NCBI RefSeq assembly: GCF_003634455.1
Contig: NZ_RBLC01000004.1
Location: forward strand, 1-64,000
DNA length: 64,000 nucleotides
From: Flavobacterium endophyticum
GTDB taxonomy: Bacteria > Bacteroidota > Bacteroidia > Flavobacteriales > Flavobacteriaceae
Direction: 5' to 3'
This document shows, piece by piece, positions 35,040 through 43,413 of this stretch. The notes under the pieces are model-generated. The model saw nothing but the letters and a program-made list of their open reading frames with translations, ran no database searches and was not told the origin of the DNA. Position numbers and translations under genes: made by a program. How positions within the stretch are numbered: position 1 is the first letter of the stretch; every line of letters starts with the position of its first letter.

Positions 35040-35693
35040 TTATTTTTTTGCTATGATATTTATATTGAATTCGATAGAATCTGATATAGTTTGATCAGCT
35101 AAAAGATCATAGAATTTTCTCGATTTATAGCGAATATCCCATGCTGTTCGATCAATGACTAATTTGCCATTCATTTTGACAATACTATCCTTAACTTCGA
35201 TTTTGGCTGGAAAACTAACTGGGTGTGTAATATTTTTAATGGTCAAGTTTCCAGTAACTCTTTTATTCTCACCATTTATTGGTATGGCTTTGCTAAGTAC
35301 AATTGTAGAAAAGGGGAATTTTTCAACATCGAAAAAATCAGGATCTTTTAAGTGCTTAATAAGGCCATCATCACTCTTATGGGCTTCGTCTTCAATCGTA
35401 TTCATGTCGACTTCAGCTGTACCACCTATAAGTTGGCCGTTTTCAATTATCAATTTTCCTTTTGATATAGAAATATACCCTGTGTGAGTGTTTAAGCCAT
35501 TTAACGTTCCACCTTTCCACATTATAATACTTTCTTTTGGATCTATTGTGAAATATTCTTCATTTCCAACGTGTAGGGATACGGAATTCGCCAAAGTATT
35601 GTTTTTATTTTCCTCTTTTACAGTTCCATGGCAACCGAAGAGTAAAGGAGTGATAATTAAAATTAAGTAATTGATTGATAGATTGTTGTTCAT
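35040..35693 (-). CDS. YceI family lipoprotein
   Basis: The 217-residue protein has a lipoprotein signal (YLILIITPLLFGC) and a YceI lipocalin-like domain: SIIMWKGGTLNGLNTHTGYISISKGKL, SDDGLIKHLKDPDFFDVEKFPFSTI and VTGNLTIKNITHPVSFPAKI. YceI proteins bind long isoprenoid or lipid chains in the periplasm. It is divergent from a membrane-anchored winged-helix regulator across 193 bases, so joint regulation is plausible. Confidence 0.9.
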   Translation of the reverse strand: MNNNLSINYLILIITPLLFGCHGTVKEENKNNTLANSVSLHVGNEEYFTIDPKESIIMWKGGTLNGLNTHTGYISISKGKLIIENGQLIGGTAEVDMNTIEDEAHKSDDGLIKHLKDPDFFDVEKFPFSTIVLSKAIPINGENKRVTGNLTIKNITHPVSFPAKIEVKDSIVKMNGKLVIDRTAWDIRYKSRKFYDLLADQTISDSIEFNINIIAKK

Positions 35694-35843
35694 ACTGCAA
35701 AATTTATTGATTAATAATTGATTAAATGATTTTAAAACGAGGTATACATATTATTACTGACTGGTTGCATCTTAAAAACTTGTGAGGGTCTTTCCTTCAT
35801 AGTGCGAAGCTACTTTGAAATTTTTCAGCTTAAGAGATCTGAA

Positions 35844-35871
35844 TTGTAAATAAAATTGTAAACTTTGTAAA
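35844..35871 (+). promoter_or_regulatory. Three TTGTAAA direct repeats upstream of the winged-helix gene
   Basis: TTGTAAA occurs at 35844-35850, 35856-35862 and 35865-35871 (periods 12 and 9), ending 15 bases before the ATG of a PhoB-type DNA-binding protein. Direct repeats are the usual binding mode of this domain. The AT-rich background makes chance occurrence possible. Confidence 0.35.
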
Positions 35872-35886
35872 TAAAAACTTGACACT

Positions 35887-36777
35887 ATGCATCATAGTCG
35901 AAATCACCTCTTTGGAAAACGCAAATACCTATTCGGATTGATATTACTTTTGTTTGTCTCAGTAATCTGCGTGGCTTTCAGTACGGAGGATAGTAACGAT
36001 TTTGATATAGCCAAAAGAGAAGTTTTGCTCCGTAAAATCGGACATGAGTTACTTTTACAATCGGGAGACAATACTTCAAGAGTACTTCCTGTAAAAAAGA
36101 TCGCCGAAAATGAGTACCAGATTACGTTTGAGAATGATCTAACTTTTCAACCGGACTCGCTAATGAATACTACTAGGCGTTTTTTAGACAAAGCTCCGCT
36201 CGTAGGTGATTATATTGTTAACGTTCTGAACTGTAGTAATGGCAGTGTAGCTTATGGGTATGCTATATCAAAAAATAAGGAAGATGAGATTGTAGCCTGT
36301 ACGGGAAGAAGTCAACCCAGAGCATGTTATATAATCAATATTAAATTCAAACCAACTGGTATAAATACAGCTAAGAATGGGTACCTTCTGGCCAGCCTGC
36401 CATTTTTAGCATTTGTCGGTTTTGTTTTTTTTAAATCGGTTAAACCACGAAGAGTTTTGCGTGACAATCATCACACGAATAAGTTCACTTTAGGCTCGGT
36501 GCTGTTTGATGCGGAAAATAAGAAACTCTTCATAAATGAAAAGACAATAGATCTGACTGGAACTGAAACTCGTGTATTGCTCATTTTTGCGTTGTCTCCC
36601 AATGAAACCATAGAGAGAAGCCGACTGCAAAAAGAAATCTGGGAAGATGATGGTGTTATTGTGGGGCGTAGTCTGGATATGTTCATATCAAAGCTTAGAA
36701 AAAAATTGGAAATTGATCCAAATATAAAAATTGTTGTTATACGCGGTAAAGGATATAGGCTTGAAATTAGCTCTTAA
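35887..36777 (+). CDS. Membrane-anchored winged-helix transcriptional regulator
   Basis: The 296-residue protein has an N-terminal membrane segment (YLFGLILLLFVSVICVAFS, about residues 14-32) and a periplasmic domain containing ISKREVLLRKIG-like sequence (here IAKREVLLRKIGHELLLQSG) and four Cys. A second membrane segment follows (YLLASLPFLAFVGFVFF, about residues 164-181), then a cytoplasmic OmpR/PhoB-type winged helix (about 197-296, with VGRSLDMFISKLRKKL and VIRGKGYRLE). It has no receiver domain, so it is a one-component sensor resembling ToxR/CadC but with the DNA-binding domain at the C-terminus. The divergent YceI lipoprotein gene is the nearest candidate target. Confidence 0.88.
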   Translation: MHHSRNHLFGKRKYLFGLILLLFVSVICVAFSTEDSNDFDIAKREVLLRKIGHELLLQSGDNTSRVLPVKKIAENEYQITFENDLTFQPDSLMNTTRRFLDKAPLVGDYIVNVLNCSNGSVAYGYAISKNKEDEIVACTGRSQPRACYIINIKFKPTGINTAKNGYLLASLPFLAFVGFVFFKSVKPRRVLRDNHHTNKFTLGSVLFDAENKKLFINEKTIDLTGTETRVLLIFALSPNETIERSRLQKEIWEDDGVIVGRSLDMFISKLRKKLEIDPNIKIVVIRGKGYRLEISS

Positions 36778-36807
36778 AAAAAGTTTGTTTAGTAGTTTTA
36801 CAAAATG

Positions 36808-36839
36808 AAAAAAGCCGAAACTTTCGTTTCGGCTTTTTT
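36808..36839. terminator. Bidirectional terminator between the regulator and tRNA-Val
   Basis: AAAAAAGCCGAAA and TTTCGGCTTTTTT make a perfect 13-bp stem with loop CTTTCG. A- and T-tracts flank both sides, so it can stop both convergent transcripts. Confidence 0.92.
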
Positions 36840-36840
36840 G

Positions 36841-36915
36841 TGGGCGATGAGGGATTCGAACCCCCGACCCTCTGGGTGTAAACCAGATGCTCTGAACCAA
36901 CTGAGCTAATCGCCC
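36841..36915 (-). tRNA. tRNA-Val (anticodon TAC)
   Basis: Read on the minus strand, GGGCGAT pairs with ATCGCCC. The D arm has TAGCTCAGTTGGT, the anticodon stem CTGG/CCAG encloses TTTACAC (anticodon TAC), and the T arm has GGTTCGAATCC. The discriminator base is A and no CCA is encoded. Length is 75 nt. Confidence 0.96.
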
Positions 36916-36975
36916 TGATTGCGAGTGCAAATATACACGAACTATTTGTATTTGCAAGGTTTTCTGTCGCTTTTT

Positions 36976-37362
36976 TTAATCTTTTTTTATCTCCTTTAAA
37001 ATAACTTTGTCAGAGTAATTGACCATTGAAACCGTAATAGGTTCACCTTTAGTGTTTTTTCCTTTGATAAAATAAATTTTTCCGTGCTCAAAGGGCTTAT
37101 TGCTAATTGAAAAATCTACATCGCCATATTGCATGCAATTCTTCACGTCTTGTAAGGTTACCCAATTTTCTTTTAATATTGCTTCAGATTCTGGAGAATA
37201 ATGCATCGGCTTGCTTCTCAAATCCTGTAAAACACGGCAGTTTGGGAAATAGCAGAAATTTACATTTCTTGATTCGGCTTTTGCTTGAAGGAAATAAACG
37301 ACGATTATGGTTCCTAATAATAATCCTCCTAAATAATAGGCAAGGCGCTGTGAAAACTTCAT
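36976..37362 (-). CDS. DUF4258 domain-containing membrane-anchored protein
   Basis: The 128-residue protein has one N-terminal membrane segment (LAYYLGGLLLGTIIVVYFL) and a C-terminal DUF4258-like region (VKNCMQYGDVDFSISNKPFEHGKIYFIKG; ITVSMVNYSDKVILKEI). The function of the domain is unknown; it is often near toxin-like or surface proteins. Here it simply follows alanine dehydrogenase by 30 bases on the same strand. Confidence 0.8.
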   Translation of the reverse strand: MKFSQRLAYYLGGLLLGTIIVVYFLQAKAESRNVNFCYFPNCRVLQDLRSKPMHYSPESEAILKENWVTLQDVKNCMQYGDVDFSISNKPFEHGKIYFIKGKNTKGEPITVSMVNYSDKVILKEIKKD

Positions 37363-37391
37363 TATATCTTAATTTTGGCGCAAAGATAAGA

Positions 37392-38585
37392 TTAAAAAAC
37401 AATTAAATTGATGTCGCTTCCTGGCAAATCAAACCAATCTCCGATAGCTTTGTTGGTTAAAATGCCATGATATAAATATACGCCGTTTTTTAATCCTTTA
37501 TTGCAGCGAATGGCACTTTCTATACCACCATCTTCGGCAATTTGTAATAAATAAGGCGTAATGATATTGCTAATAGAAAGCGAAGCAGTTTTTGAGTACC
37601 TTGAAGGAATATTTGGTACACAGTAGTGGATTACATTATTTTTGATAAAAGTAGGCTTTTCATGCGTAGTAACTTCAGAAGTTTCGAAACATCCGCCCGT
37701 ATCGATACTGACGTCGACAATTACGGCTCCTTTTTTCATGTGTTCTACCATGGTTTCTGTTACAACGACTGGGCATCGGTCTTTTCCTCTCATGGCTCCG
37801 ATGGCGACATCACATCTACGTAGCGCTTTTAGTAGTGACTTGGGCTGTATGGTGGAAGTGAAGATTCTTTGATTCAAGTTGTTTTGTAATCTTCGCAATT
37901 TTGTGATGGAATTGTCAAAAACCTTTACGTTGGCACCTAATCCGATGGCGGTTCGCGTTGCAAATTCTGCTACGGTTCCAGCGCCAATAATTACGACTTC
38001 GGTGGGAGGTACTCCTGTAATATTGCCAAACAACAAGCCTTTTCCGAATTGATTGTTAATCATCAATTCTGCTGCAATCAAGATAGAACCTGTCCCTGCT
38101 ATTTCACTTAGCGATTTTACAGCAGGATAGGAGCCATCGTCATCTTTTATAAATTCAAAAGCAAGGGCTGTGATTTTCTTTTTGGCCAGGGCTTCAAAGT
38201 ATTCTTTTTTTCGGGTTTTTATCTGTAGGGCCGAAATGACAAGTGAATTGCTATTCATCATTTCGATTTCTGCAATCGTCAAAGGCTCGACTTTTAACAC
38301 CATCGGGCATTTGAATACTTTTTTTGTGTCTTGAGTAATTTCAGCACCAGCATCGCTATATTCTTGGTCGGTATAGCTTGAGCTTTCGCCTGCGCCAGCT
38401 TCGATTAAGATGCGATGTCCATGGGAAGTTAAGGAATTCACAGCATCCGGTGTCAGGCAAATTCGACGTTCCTGATAGGAAGATTCTTTAGGTATTCCAA
38501 TAAACAGGTCGCTTTTTTTGCGTGCAACTTCCAGTTTTTCCTCTTGAGGCATCAACTGTTGTTTTGTAAAGGGTGTGAATGACAT
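37392..38585 (-). CDS. ald: Alanine dehydrogenase
   Basis: The 397-residue NAD-dependent enzyme interconverts alanine with pyruvate and ammonia. The N-terminal domain has the family signature GIPKESSYQERRICLTPDAV. The Rossmann domain carries VVIIGAGTVAEFATRTAIGLGANVKVFDN, and HYCVPNIPSRYSKTASLSISN is the conserved substrate-site loop. Bacteroidota members diverge from the classical enzyme (an H in VPNIP replaces nothing essential), so NAD(P) transhydrogenase alpha-like activity is an alternative name, but the chain is complete for Ald. Confidence 0.85.
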   Translation of the reverse strand: MSFTPFTKQQLMPQEEKLEVARKKSDLFIGIPKESSYQERRICLTPDAVNSLTSHGHRILIEAGAGESSSYTDQEYSDAGAEITQDTKKVFKCPMVLKVEPLTIAEIEMMNSNSLVISALQIKTRKKEYFEALAKKKITALAFEFIKDDDGSYPAVKSLSEIAGTGSILIAAELMINNQFGKGLLFGNITGVPPTEVVIIGAGTVAEFATRTAIGLGANVKVFDNSITKLRRLQNNLNQRIFTSTIQPKSLLKALRRCDVAIGAMRGKDRCPVVVTETMVEHMKKGAVIVDVSIDTGGCFETSEVTTHEKPTFIKNNVIHYCVPNIPSRYSKTASLSISNIITPYLLQIAEDGGIESAIRCNKGLKNGVYLYHGILTNKAIGDWFDLPGSDINLIVF

Positions 38586-38664
38586 ATTTCCTGCTGTGAA
38601 TTAAAGGTCTAAGTTAAGAAAAAGTTGTGAAGTTGCAAGAACTCAATGCTATAAAAATTAATAA

Positions 38665-38693
38665 CCCTGCTAAGGCACGAAACGCAAGCAGGG
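38665..38693 (-). terminator. Hairpin after tsaE
   Basis: CCCTGCT and AGCAGGG enclose 15 bases. On the minus strand the hairpin is followed by TTATTAATTTTTA, a weak T-tract. It lies 12 bases past the tsaE stop. Confidence 0.6.
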
Positions 38694-38705
38694 CTAGCAA
38701 TAATT

Positions 38706-39113
38706 CTATTTTAAGGTAAGCTTTCTCTTTCCGTCTTTTCCGACTTTTATAGTAACGGTCGAATGTTCTGATGGAATAAGACTCGGAATCTTTTCAGCCC
38801 ATTCAATAAAGCACCATTCGCCAGAATAGAGATATTCGTCAATCCCCATGTCATAAGCTTCGCTTTCGTTATTAAGTCGGTATACGTCAAAATGATAGAC
38901 AATTTCACCTTTATCAGTTTCGTATTCGTTTACTAATGAAAAAGTAGGGCTGGAAGTCGCATTCGAAACTCCCAATGCTTTAGAAAGCGCCTTAATCATA
39001 GTTGTTTTTCCGGCGCCCATATCGCCGTGAAACAATACAACTTTATGTAATTTTTGAGACAGTATTTTTTGAGCTGCTTGATGGATTTCTTCAAGCGTGA
39101 ATTGTATTTCCAT
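38706..39113 (-). CDS. tsaE: tRNA threonylcarbamoyladenosine biosynthesis ATPase TsaE
   Basis: The 135-residue P-loop protein has Walker A FHGDMGAGKTTMIKAL, the SSPTFSLVNEY switch segment and HFDVYRL plus FIEWAEKI. It works with TsaB and TsaD to make the t6A modification of ANN-decoding tRNAs. It starts 11 bases after porX on the same strand, a gene order known in other Flavobacteria. Confidence 0.94.
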   Translation of the reverse strand: MEIQFTLEEIHQAAQKILSQKLHKVVLFHGDMGAGKTTMIKALSKALGVSNATSSPTFSLVNEYETDKGEIVYHFDVYRLNNESEAYDMGIDEYLYSGEWCFIEWAEKIPSLIPSEHSTVTIKVGKDGKRKLTLK

Positions 39114-39124
39114 TTATTTAAAAT

Positions 39125-40678
39125 CTATTTTGGGTTGAACACCAAAAACGGAATAATCATTTCTTCGAGGGAAATTCCGCCATGCTGGTAGGTGTTTCGG
39201 TAATAGCTGACATAATGATTGTAATTGTTGACGTAGGCCAAAAAGTAATCATTTTTTGCAAAAATATAAGAACTGCTCATATTTATAGCAGGCAGCTGGA
39301 TACTTTTCGGATCTTTTACAGCGTATACGTCCTTGTCTTCATAGGTCAAGCTTCTTCCTGTCTTGTAGCGAAGGTTTAGGCTGGTATTTCTGTCGCCAAT
39401 AACTTTTGACGGATTTTTTACGTTAATTGTTCCGTGATCGGTTGTCAAGATGAGACGAAAGCCCATCTGTTGTGCTTGCTGGATGATTTCTAAAAGCGGT
39501 GAATTTTTAAACCAGCTCAAGGTAAGAGAACGGTACGCTTTATCATTGGAAGCCAATTCTTTAACTACATCCATTTCTGTTTTGGCATGGGAAAGCATGT
39601 CAACGAAATTATAAACAACTGTTACCAAGTCGTTATTTTTTAAAGTCTTGAAATTATCAACAAGTTTTTTGCCGCCAGCAAAATTCGTAATCTTAAAGTA
39701 ATCCTGCTTGATATTCATTCCAAGGCGACGCAATTGTTCTGTCAGGAATTCGGCTTCGTATAAATTTTTTCCGCCGTCTTCTACATCATTTTTCCAATAT
39801 TGTGGGTATTTCTTCTCCATTTCCAATGGCGTCAATCCAGAAAAGATAGCATTTCTAGCATACTGTGTTGCTGTAGGAAGTATGGAGAAAAACGGCGTTT
39901 CTTTTTCTAATTTGTAATGATTGCTAACCACGCTTTCAAAAGCCTTCCATTGATCGTATCGCAAATTGTCGATTACGACGAATAGGATAGGGCGGTCCTT
40001 TTTCTTCAATTCAGGAAGGACGAGTTCTTTGAAAAGCGTATGCGACTGCACAGGTTTATCAGCTTTTGGCAAGAACCAATCTTCGTAGTTGCGCTCGATG
40101 AATTTTCCAAATTGTGAATTTGCTTCGACTTTTTGGGATTCTAAAATCTCAAACATGCTTTGGTCGTCAATATTTTCAAGCTCCAATTCCCAATAAAGTA
40201 ATTTTTGGTAGAGTTCTATCCAGTCTTCATAAGAATTAACCATCGATAATTCCATAGAAATTTTTCGGAATTCTTTTTGGTAATCGAGCGTAGTTTTTTC
40301 AGAAACCAACCTAGTATTGTCTAGGTTCTTTTTAAGGCTCAAAAGAATTTGGTTAGGATTTACGGGCTTGATCAAATAATCTGCAATTTTTGATCCGATG
40401 GCCTCTTCCATGATATATTCTTCCTCACTTTTCGTAATCATGATTACAGGAGTAGCAGATTTTTTTTCTTTCATTTCCGAAAGCGTTTCCAAACCGCTCA
40501 TTCCAGGCATGTTTTCATCTAGGAAAACGATGTCAAAATTGCCTTCTTCAAAGATATCGATGGCATCGCGTCCGTTATTGCATGTGGTTACATCGTAGTT
40601 TTTTTTCTCAAGAAATAATATGTGTGGCTTGAGCAGATCAATTTCGTCATCAACCCAGAGTATCTTTATTTTGTCCAT
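39125..40678 (-). CDS. porX: PorX: response regulator fused to a PglZ phosphatase-like domain
   Basis: The 517-residue protein has an N-terminal receiver (acidic pair in LWVDDEIDLL, phospho-acceptor Asp54 in VFLDENMPG, YLIKPVNPNQ). A helical linker leads to a C-terminal PglZ alkaline-phosphatase-superfamily domain, with metal-site segments FVVIDNLRYDQWKA and LILTTDHGTINV. PorX is the response regulator that, with the kinase PorY, controls T9SS genes in Porphyromonas, and its PglZ domain hydrolyses oligonucleotides. PorY is not in this window. Its presence agrees with the T9SS-type surface protein at position 1. Confidence 0.93.
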   Translation of the reverse strand: MDKIKILWVDDEIDLLKPHILFLEKKNYDVTTCNNGRDAIDIFEEGNFDIVFLDENMPGMSGLETLSEMKEKKSATPVIMITKSEEEYIMEEAIGSKIADYLIKPVNPNQILLSLKKNLDNTRLVSEKTTLDYQKEFRKISMELSMVNSYEDWIELYQKLLYWELELENIDDQSMFEILESQKVEANSQFGKFIERNYEDWFLPKADKPVQSHTLFKELVLPELKKKDRPILFVVIDNLRYDQWKAFESVVSNHYKLEKETPFFSILPTATQYARNAIFSGLTPLEMEKKYPQYWKNDVEDGGKNLYEAEFLTEQLRRLGMNIKQDYFKITNFAGGKKLVDNFKTLKNNDLVTVVYNFVDMLSHAKTEMDVVKELASNDKAYRSLTLSWFKNSPLLEIIQQAQQMGFRLILTTDHGTINVKNPSKVIGDRNTSLNLRYKTGRSLTYEDKDVYAVKDPKSIQLPAINMSSSYIFAKNDYFLAYVNNYNHYVSYYRNTYQHGGISLEEMIIPFLVFNPK

Positions 40679-40983
40679 ATTTTAGGGTGTAGTTATCTTA
40701 GCTATTATGTCGCAATTTAACACTTTTGTCATTCGAATATCTTAAAATTTATGTAAAATAAACGTGCTAAATGGACAACGATATTTTCAAAGAATTATTG
40801 AGGATAAAACAAAAAATATTGCTGTATTTTCAACTTTTAAAACAGTAAAGCGCTAGATTGATATTTTCTAGCATGTAAAAATGATTATAATTCATTTAAA
40901 TCTAGTATTTTAATTTGTAGTTATTGGTTTTTTTTGTAAATTTGAGAGGATAATTTACTTTATTAACTTAAATCTCAGCAATC
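40679..40983. other. Intergenic region before the 83-aa protein gene
   Basis: This AT-rich 305-bp gap holds the plus-strand promoter at 40914-40944. Nearer porX no perfect minus-strand -7 element is visible. I see no coding frame or structured RNA. Confidence 0.5.
40914..40944 (+). promoter_or_regulatory. Near-ideal Bacteroidota promoter
   Basis: TTTG at 40914-40917 and TAAATTTG at 40937-40944 are separated by 19 bases, which matches the -33/-7 consensus of the phylum. Transcription should start near 40951, about 33 bases before the ATG at 40984. Confidence 0.8.
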
Positions 40984-41235
40984 ATGGACACGAACAGCAA
41001 AAAAACAATTGAGGAATGGGATGTAGAATGGTTTGGTGGAAATTCTACCGTTGCCTTCAACAATATGCAAAATCTGAAGTATCTTGAATCTGAAGAATTC
41101 AATCAAAAAGCAAAGGTAATGTTTGAAAAATCCCTAGAAGAAGATCATGTAGATTATAGGCCCCATTCTTTTACCAGATCCTCTTTGAGAACACCGGAAG
41201 CTAGAGTAATTACTGAAAATACTCCAGATAGATAA
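40984..41235 (+). CDS. Small hydrophilic protein of unknown function
   Basis: The 83-residue protein contains IEEWDVEWFGGNSTVAFNNM and an Arg/Thr-rich C-terminus. It has no signal peptide, membrane helix or motif I recognise. It is supported as a real gene by one of the best promoters in the window and by a terminator-like hairpin 90 bases downstream. Confidence 0.65.
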   Translation: MDTNSKKTIEEWDVEWFGGNSTVAFNNMQNLKYLESEEFNQKAKVMFEKSLEEDHVDYRPHSFTRSSLRTPEARVITENTPDR

Positions 41236-41323
41236 GCCAAAGCGAATCTAAGAATGTAAGATATGCTAAGTATCAGATCTGATAGTATTATTTCTTGTGC
41301 TATAATTGAAACTATAAAAAAGA

Positions 41324-41344
41324 GGCTCACTATTTATGTGAGCC
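41324..41344. terminator. Bidirectional hairpin between two small genes
   Basis: GGCTCAC and GTGAGCC enclose TATTTAT. A-rich and T-rich flanks (AAAAAAGA, TTCTCTTTTT) allow termination in both directions. Confidence 0.75.
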
Positions 41345-41352
41345 TTCTCTTT

Positions 41353-41499
41353 TTACTTGACGTAAGTGCTATCACTTACGACATTATTTTTTTGTTGGTT
41401 GCTGTCACTTGCACTGCCATCGTCACAATTGCTGCAGCTTGCTATAAATGCCCATGACAATAATAGCAAGGAAGAAATGAGTTTCATTGAATTTTTCAT
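41353..41499 (-). CDS. 48-residue lipoprotein
   Basis: The minus-strand frame from the ATG at 41499 to the TAA at 41353 encodes 48 residues: a basic start MKNSMK, a hydrophobic core LISSLLLLSWAF, a lipobox IASC (Cys at residue 22) and a Ser/Asp/Asn-rich mature part ending STYVK. This is a complete lipoprotein signal on a very small protein. A terminator hairpin lies just past its stop. No clear -7 element was found. It resembles small lysis-type or envelope-stress lipoproteins only in size, and its function is unknown. Confidence 0.7.
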   Translation of the reverse strand: MKNSMKLISSLLLLSWAFIASCSNCDDGSASDSNQQKNNVVSDSTYVK

Positions 41500-41591
41500 A
41501 AGATTTTGTTTTTGTTTCTTCCAAGTTATAAAATCATAAAGCTTGTTATTTTATATTTAAATAAAATTTTTTTATACAATTTTTAGCATTA

Positions 41592-41625
41592 AAAAAGGTC
41601 TCCTGAACTACTAGGAGACCTTTTT
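41592..41625 (-). terminator. Terminator after the 106-aa secreted protein
   Basis: AAAAAGGTCTCCT and AGGAGACCTTTTT form a 13-bp perfect stem around an eight-base loop, 23 bases past the stop at 41648. Confidence 0.88.
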
Positions 41626-41647
41626 CTTCAATACTCTAAATAGAAAG

Positions 41648-41968
41648 CTATTTATTTCTTGGTTTTTTAACAGGTTGTACGCCAGTAGTGCTGTCTTTTC
41701 TCACAGGCGACAATTTGTCGGGATTCACTTTCGTGTAATTTTTTGACTGTCCTTTATCTTTCGATTTCTTTTCAGCTTCTATGGCATCATCATTTTTCTT
41801 CTTTTCAGCATCAATCCGAGCAGCTCTTTCTACTTCCGACTGAGTATTTCTTGGTGGTTGTTGCTGTATTTGGTCCTGATCTGGCTGTTGGTCATCGACT
41901 TTGTCAACTTGTGCTGAAGCAAATCCAATGCTTGCAAAAAAGGCAGCGGTTATTAATAACTTTTTCAT
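41648..41968 (-). CDS. Small secreted charged protein
   Basis: The 106-residue protein has a signal peptide MKKLLITAAFFASIGFASAQ followed by an 85-residue low-complexity mature part rich in Gln, Asp, Lys and Glu (RAARIDAEKKKNDDAIEAEKK). It is likely disordered or a short coiled coil in the periplasm. No family is recognised. It forms a single unit with a strong terminator. Confidence 0.75.
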   Translation of the reverse strand: MKKLLITAAFFASIGFASAQVDKVDDQQPDQDQIQQQPPRNTQSEVERAARIDAEKKKNDDAIEAEKKSKDKGQSKNYTKVNPDKLSPVRKDSTTGVQPVKKPRNK

Positions 41969-42096
41969 GATTTCTTTTTTTTAGCTTTTTTGTATATTTA
42001 AAGTTACGTCATAAAAATGTATTCTTAACTCTTTTGCATTTCAATTAACTGCAATTTAACTGCCTATCCTAAATAGTGTTAATTATAGGATTTTAG

Positions 42097-42125
42097 TTGA
42101 AAACTGCCTAACTTGCTTATATTTG
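42097..42125 (+). promoter_or_regulatory. Promoter of the HD-protein / lpx cluster
   Basis: TTG at 42097-42099 and TATATTTG at 42118-42125 are 18 bases apart. Transcription should begin near 42132, only about 13 bases before the GTG start at 42145. Confidence 0.78.
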
Positions 42126-42144
42126 TACTCCAATTTTAACAACA

Positions 42145-43383
42145 GTGAGCCATACCAATAAATTAAAGATATTTAATGATCCTATTTATGGATTTATAAC
42201 TATCCCGGATACGCTTTTATATGATTTGATTCAGCATCCTTATTTTCAAAGGTTGCGTAGAATCTCGCAGATGGGATTGTCCTATTTGGTATATCCAGGT
42301 GCGCACCATACTCGTTTTCACCATGCTTTGGGTTGCATGCACATTATGCAAAAGGCAGTGGAAGTGCTTCGATATAAAGGGGTCCTTATTTCCAATGAAG
42401 AAGAAAGAGCTTTGTACGTTGCCATCTTGTTGCATGATATTGGACATGGGCCTTTTTCTCATGCTATGGAGCATAGTATCGTAGAAAATGTTAACCATGA
42501 GGCCATATCCATGCTCTTTATGAACAAGCTAAATGAAGAATTTGGTGGACAGCTTACTTTGGCCATACAAGTTTTTAAAGGCGAATATCATAGGAAATTC
42601 ATGCTGCAACTGATTTCAAGCCAATTGGACATGGATAGGATGGATTATTTGAAAAGAGATAGCTTTTATTCAGGCGTTGCTGAAGGAAATATCAATTCCG
42701 ATCGTCTGATTCAGATGATGAACGTGGTTGACGATGTTTTGGTAATTGAAGAAAAAGGAATCTACTCGGTCGAAAAATTCCTTATGGCAAGAAGGCTAAT
42801 GTATTGGCAGGCCTATTTGCATAAGACAAGCCTTGTTGCCGAAAATATGCTCGTTAGGGTGCTAAAGAGAGCAAAAGAACTAGCTCAGAAAGGAACAATT
42901 TTGTCAGGCAGTGAACCATTGTTGTATTTTATGCAACATAAGGTTGAATTAGATGATTTTGACGATGCTGTTTTAGAAAAATTCTCGCAATTAGACGATT
43001 CAGATATTATTTCAGCATTAAAAGCATGGCAGCACCACAACGATTTTATATTGAGTGCTCTAAGTAAAATGATTATCAACCGTGACTTGCTAAAAATCAA
43101 GCTCAACAGCGAAAAATATACGCCAGAAGATGTAGAAGAATTAAAGTCAAAATTGGCTAACTTTTATCGAATTTCACAGCAAGAAGCTTCTTATTTTATA
43201 TTCAAAGGAAAAATCAAGAACCAAGCCTATAACAAAGATGTAGAGCCTATCAAAATATTAAAGAAAGACAAGACGATTGAAGATGTCGTAGAAGCTTCAG
43301 ACCAGCTAAATTTAAAGGCGCTCTCGAAGCCTGTAACCAAATATTTTATTTGTTTTCCAAAAGTACTTGCGGAAAATTCATAA
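42145..43383 (+). CDS. HD-domain phosphohydrolase, dNTPase-like
   Basis: The 412-residue protein has the HD metal site: His in PGAHHTRFHHALG (about residue 55), HD at 97-98 in LLHDIGHGPFSH and Asp in QLDMDRMDYLKRD. The fold is that of SamHD1/dGTPase-like enzymes, but nucleotide specificity is unknown. The start codon is GTG, since the conserved sequence NKLKIFNDPIYGF begins just after it and the promoter leaves no room upstream. It precedes lpxD by 30 bases and may be cotranscribed with the lipid A genes, as is common in Flavobacteria. Confidence 0.9.
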   Translation: MSHTNKLKIFNDPIYGFITIPDTLLYDLIQHPYFQRLRRISQMGLSYLVYPGAHHTRFHHALGCMHIMQKAVEVLRYKGVLISNEEERALYVAILLHDIGHGPFSHAMEHSIVENVNHEAISMLFMNKLNEEFGGQLTLAIQVFKGEYHRKFMLQLISSQLDMDRMDYLKRDSFYSGVAEGNINSDRLIQMMNVVDDVLVIEEKGIYSVEKFLMARRLMYWQAYLHKTSLVAENMLVRVLKRAKELAQKGTILSGSEPLLYFMQHKVELDDFDDAVLEKFSQLDDSDIISALKAWQHHNDFILSALSKMIINRDLLKIKLNSEKYTPEDVEELKSKLANFYRISQQEASYFIFKGKIKNQAYNKDVEPIKILKKDKTIEDVVEASDQLNLKALSKPVTKYFICFPKVLAENS

Positions 43384-43413
43384 ATAAAATCAAATTTTTA
43401 TATTTTTGTCAAG

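Noticed and set aside
41263..41457. 64-aa plus-strand open frame with hydrophobic segments
   Set aside because: It crosses a bidirectional terminator and is antisense to the 48-aa lipoprotein. Its hydrophobic stretches are the complement of that gene's codons.
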